In this document: positions 60,221-64,000 of the stretch, in pieces
Layout of the letters: every line of letters begins with the position of its first letter
How positions within the stretch are numbered: the stretch's first letter is position 1
Origin: Muscardinus avellanarius
Taxonomy: Eukaryota > Chordata > Mammalia > Rodentia > Gliridae
Reading direction: 5' to 3'
Assembly: GCA_963383645.1 (NCBI GenBank)
Contig: OY726567.1
Coordinates: forward strand, 64,941,234-65,005,233
DNA: 64,000 bases
Translations under genes and position numbers: made by a program
Notes under the pieces: model-generated
Seen by the model: the letters and a program-made list of their open reading frames with translations, nothing else
What the model was told of the DNA's origin: nothing
Databases searched by the model: none

Positions 60221-61430
60221 GTATACATATAGTTTTATGTGAGTATGCAGATAACATACACATATAAATAGCATAGAAAATTGTGGCTCTAGCTGGCTGC
60301 GGTGGCCTGTCTATAGCCCTCAGCTAGGAAGGCTGAGGTACGAAGATCACTTTAACTGAGGAATTCCAGTCCAGCCTGGGCAACATAGTGATATCCCATT
60401 TCAAACAAACAAATGAAGCCACTTCAGCTTAAAATAACAAGTTTGTCAGTTAATTACTCAGCCTCACATTTTATTTTTTATGTTCTTTTTTTTATGTTCG
60501 GTAATGGTGATTGAACCCAGGGGCATTCTACCTCTGAGCTACACACTCAGACCTTTTTATTTTTATTTTGAAACAAGGTCTTGCTGAATTGCTCAGGGTC
60601 TTGCAGAGTTGCTGACACTGCCTTGAACCTGCAGTCCTCTCTCAGCCTCCCAAGTACTGAGATGATATGTGTGTGCCACTGTGCCCAGCTTTATTCTTTT
60701 ATTTTGAAACAGGGTCTCTCTCTAAGTTGTGGAGGGCCTCACTAAATTGCTGAGGCTGGCTGCAAACCTGGGATCATCCTGTCTCAGCCTCCCAAGTCCT
60801 GGGATTACAGGTGTATGCTTCCACTCCTGGCTGACTACATTCTTTTTAAATCTTCACAGTTGTATAATATTTAGTGTTATGGCTCTATCATGAATATAGC
60901 CATTCTGTTTCCATTTGTTAGCAATTACAAAGGATCATGAAGTCAGGCGTGGTGGCGCACGCTTGTAATCCCAGCATTCCGGAGGCAGAGACAGGAGGAT
61001 TCTGGTTCACAGACAGTGTCAGCTCCTTAATGAGGCCCTCTGCAGCTTAGTGAGACCCTGTTTCAAAATAAAGAATAAAAACTCAGGCTGGGGGTATAGC
61101 TTAGAGCTAGAATGGCCCTAGGTTCCATCCCCAGTACAGCCAAAAAAAAAAAAGGATCACGAAGTGATATAGATATATTTTATTTTATTTATTTATTTAT
61201 AATTATTTTTTGTGTGGTGATACTGGGGGTGGAACCCAGAGGCTTTCTACCTCCAGGCTATACTCCCAGACCTATTTTTTTATACTTTATTTGGAAACAG
61301 GGTCTCACTAAGTTGCTGAGAGCCTCACTAAGTAGCTGAGGCTGGCTTTGAACTTGTGCGATCCTCCTGTCTCAGCCTCCCAAGCGCGGGGATTACAAGC
61401 GTGCGCCACCATGCCCGGCGATATATTTTA

Positions 61431-61477
<47 letters not shown>

Positions 61478-62834
61478 ATATATATACACACATATATATA
61501 TATGTACACACACATACACACATGTACATACACATATATACATATATATACTGGATATATGCACACAAACACACATATATATACATATATATATACGTAT
61601 ATGTGTATGTATATGTGTGTGTGTGTACTGGGGTGGAACCCAGGGGCTTTTCTACTTCCGGGCTATATTTCCAGACCTATGTTATGCTTTATTTGGAAAT
61701 AGGGTCTCACTAAGTTGCTGAGAGCCTCACTTAGTTGAGCCTGGCTTTGAACCTGTGCGATCTCCCTGTCTCAGCCTCCCAAGCACAGGGATTACAAGCA
61801 TGCCTCACCACATCTGGCTAGAAATATTTTAATGTCACTATACTTGTAAGAGAAAATTCTTAGAAATAGAACAGTCGAAGCTGGTGTGGTGGTGCACACT
61901 TGTAATGTCAGCATTTGGGAGGCTGAGACAGGAGGATCGCACAGGCATGGTGGCACATGCTTATAATTCTAGTACTTGGGAGGCTAAGACCGGAGGATTG
62001 CAGGTTTGTGGCCAGCCTCAGCTACTTGTGAGGCTCTCTTAAAGTTAGTGATACCCTGTTTCAAAATTAAAAATTAAAAATAGGGTTGAGAGTCGAGGTC
62101 AGAGGTAGAATGCCCCTGGGTTCTATCTCCAGTACCCCCCACACAGACAAACAAATAGGGCTGAGTGTGTATCTTGGAGATAGAGTGCCCCTGGGTTTTG
62201 TCCCCAGTACCGAAAAAATAAATAAATAAAAAATAAAAGCTGGGTGCGGTGGCGCACACTTGTAATCCCAGCATTTGAGAGGCTGAGACAGGAGGATTGC
62301 GGTTTGAAGCCAGCCTCAGCTACTTAGTGAGGCCCTTTGTAACTCAGTGAGACCTTGTTTCAAAATAAAGAATAAAAAATAGGGGGGATGTTGTTCGGAG
62401 GTAGAATACCCCTGGGTCCCATCCCCAGTACCATAAATAAATAAATAAATTAATAAATTTAAAAAAAAAGGGCTGGAAGTATAGCTCGGAGGTAGAACAC
62501 TCCTGGGTTCAATCCCCAGTTCTGACAAAAAGTAAAAATAAAAAAGTATTCATAGTGATTGGGAAAGGGAACCCATGTCAGTGTTCCAGTGTGTTGCAGT
62601 CCTCTGCCATTGGGAACTGCCGTAATGCCTCTCTCCCTCCTTGCAGGTGACCCTCTCCGTTTCCATGCCCACTACATCGCCCAGTGCTGGGCTCCTAAGG
62701 ACCCCATCCCACTCCAGGATCTGGTCTCTGCTGGCCGCCTGGGAACCAGCGTCAGGAAGACCCTGCTGCTCTGCTCTCCGCAGGCCAATGGTGCGGTGAT
62801 GTACACTTCCCTGCAGTGGGCCAGCTTGCAGTGA
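57904..62834 (+). CDS. TSEN34: tRNA splicing endonuclease subunit 34, 4 coding exons, complete
   Basis: Catalytic subunit of the nuclear tRNA splicing endonuclease; with TSEN2, TSEN15 and TSEN54 it cuts intron-containing pre-tRNAs, TSEN34 cutting the 3' splice site. Exons: 57904-58146, 58302-58545, 58685-58921, 62647-62834; in phase, giving 303 aa (human 310). It starts [20 protein letters not shown]. The catalytic triad is intact: Tyr240 (FLVYPGD), His248 (LRFHAHY) and Lys279 (TSVRKTLLL), matching human Tyr247, His255 and Lys286. A charged coiled segment (about 95-160) links the N-terminal domain to the nuclease fold. The upstream boundary of the coding exon is an acceptor at 57898-57899, so a noncoding 5' exon lies further upstream. 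The 7-residue shortfall maps to the exon 2/3 junction. Intron 3 (3.7 kb) is almost all SINEs. Confidence 0.97.
59105..62525. repeat. SINE-saturated TSEN34 intron 3
   Basis: Plus copies at about 59105-59300, 59780-59925, 59925-60090, 60945-61140, 61875-62135, 62238-62440 and 62470-62525; minus copies at 59370-59575, 60495-60690, 60690-60835, 61215-61420 and 61625-61820. (AC)n near 60091-60120 and a TA/TATG-rich run at about 61434-61625. Confidence 0.7.
59590..59770 (+). repeat. Old LINE-1-like fragment
   Basis: ATTCACTGCAGGATTC and TATTGGAAAATTGGAAAATG resemble the L1 3' region; AT-rich and noncoding. Confidence 0.4.
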
Positions 62835-63112
62835 GCACCAGAGACCCAGGGGACGCGGCTGACTGCAGCAAGAGGCTCCCTGGATCTTCCCAAGCTCCTC
62901 TCCTCCTGGAGGCTCGTGCCTCTCTACCTCTCTCAGTGGTTAGTTTCTGATCCCAGGGTTTTGAATACTATCCTTTTTAAGTTCTTACTGTTTGAAGGCA
63001 TTTATTTGCTAGGCTGTTTTTGTAGTTACCTATTTCCAAACTGTGAGCTTATTGAGAGTGGGGACAAGTTGGATGTGTCAGTTTTCCACAGGCTGAGGTC
63101 CCAGCAGGTCTC

Positions 63113-63118
63113 AATAAA
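63113..63118 (+). terminator. TSEN34: TSEN34 poly(A) signal
   Basis: AATAAA 279 bp after the TGA stop; an old MIR starts just after it. Confidence 0.8.
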
Positions 63119-63124
63119 CTTGTT

Positions 63125-63265
63125 GAATACATTTCAAGTTTGTGATTTGAATCCTTACAACAATCCTGATAGCGTATGCACTTTCATCTGCAAATACAGA
63201 GAGGACAAAGGAAGGGAAATGAGTTGCTCAGGGTCACGAAGCCAGTAAGGAGCCCGCTGGGCTTT
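63125..63265 (+). repeat. MIR fragment downstream of TSEN34
   Basis: CCTTACAACAATCCTGATAG and GCTCAGGGTCACGAAGCCAG are MIR core phrases. Confidence 0.75.
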
Positions 63266-63499
63266 ACAAAACCTGCTCTTTTGCACTCTTAAGTCTCCCT
63301 CTCTCCACTGAGGTAAACCTCCTCCTTTCTACCAAACTCTTCACATGTGTATAAAGGTTATAACAAAAAATACGGTGGGAAGGAAAGAGGACTTGTAACT
63401 TCAGAGTTCATGGTATGGGAAGCCTCGTGGGCATGCTGTACTTTTTCACAACCTCTGGTGTTTGAGCTTTCAATACTGTACTGCGCATTTGTTTTTTGT

Positions 63500-64000
63500 G
63501 GTACTGGGGGTGGAACCCAAGGGCTTTTTTACCTCCGGGCTATACTCCCAGACCTATTTTATACTTTATTTGGAAACAGGGTCTCACTAAGTTGCTGAGA
63601 GCCTCACTAAGTAGCTGAGGCTGGCTTTGAACCTGTTCGATCCTCCTGTCTCAGCCTCCCAAGTGCGGGGATTACAAGCGTGCGCCACCACGCCCAGATC
63701 TGTAATTTGTGTGTGTGTGTGTGTGTGTGGGGGTGTCTGGGGATGGAACCAGGGGCATTTGACCTCCGAGTTACCCCGTGCCCTGTTTTTTATTCTTTAT
63801 TTTGAAACAGGGTCTCACTGAGTTGCAGAGGGCTTCACTAAGTAGCTGAGGCTGTCCATGAACTGCGATCCTCCGGTCTCAGCCTCCCGAATGCTGGGAT
63901 TACAAGCGTGTGCCACCACGCCCAGCTTGTACATTTGTTTTTAACTCTTTTTTTGTGTATGTGTGTGTGGCACTGGAGATTGAACCCAGGGACATTCTAA
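63500..64000 (-). repeat. Minus-strand SINEs at the right edge
   Basis: Type B dimer at about 63500-63695, type A dimer at 63733-63925 and the start of another SINE from 63965 cut by the window end; (TG)n at 63709-63728. Confidence 0.75.

Noticed and set aside
61434..61721. Frames rich in Ile, Tyr and His
   Set aside because: Translation of a TA/TATG simple repeat and a neighbouring SINE.

Overview
This window is mammalian nuclear DNA, most likely from a non-murid rodent. It holds five intron-containing protein genes in the order CNOT3(+), LENG1(-), TMC4(-), MBOAT7(-), TSEN34(+). This is the gene order I know from human 19q13.42, next to the leukocyte receptor complex. Every coding exon could be placed at a GT/AG junction with matching phase. 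The spliced lengths are CNOT3 751 aa, LENG1 262 aa, TMC4 705 aa, MBOAT7 472 aa and TSEN34 303 aa. The rodent call rests on the repeats. There are dozens of dimeric SINEs made of a B1/7SL-like left half and a tRNA-derived ID right half (B1-dID/MEN type), plus single ID elements, and I saw no B2. That fits a squirrel, beaver or dormouse type of rodent better than mouse or rat. The species itself cannot be read from the sequence.

Layout. 1-1470 is intergenic, with SINEs and an ID element with intact pol III boxes. 1476-1954 holds ten CCAAT boxes, followed by the CNOT3 CpG island (about 1980-2760) and a 5.5 kb first intron that looks like a worn minisatellite. CNOT3 coding exons run 8077-22160. 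CNOT3 and LENG1 meet tail to tail, with their poly(A) signals touching near 22410. LENG1 (27063 to 22471), TMC4 (37805 to 27636) and MBOAT7 (55210 to 38778) lie in tandem on the minus strand with only a few hundred bases between neighbours. MBOAT7 and TSEN34 are head to head across a CpG-rich region (about 55500-57900). TSEN34 coding exons run 57904-62834, and the rest is SINE-rich downstream DNA.

Function. These are housekeeping or broadly expressed genes and do not form one pathway. CNOT3 is a CCR4-NOT deadenylase subunit. TSEN34 is a catalytic subunit of the tRNA splicing endonuclease. LENG1 is a small charged protein with a CIR-N type N-terminus. TMC4 is a ten-pass TMC/anoctamin-like membrane protein. 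MBOAT7 is the lysophosphatidylinositol acyltransferase. The hidden structure is mostly noncoding: an inverted duplication in a CNOT3 intron, an exact 72-bp tandem duplication upstream of TSEN34, a cluster of X-box-like motifs in an MBOAT7 intron, a 34-bp minisatellite in TMC4, and three SINE subfamilies. I found no undescribed gene system.
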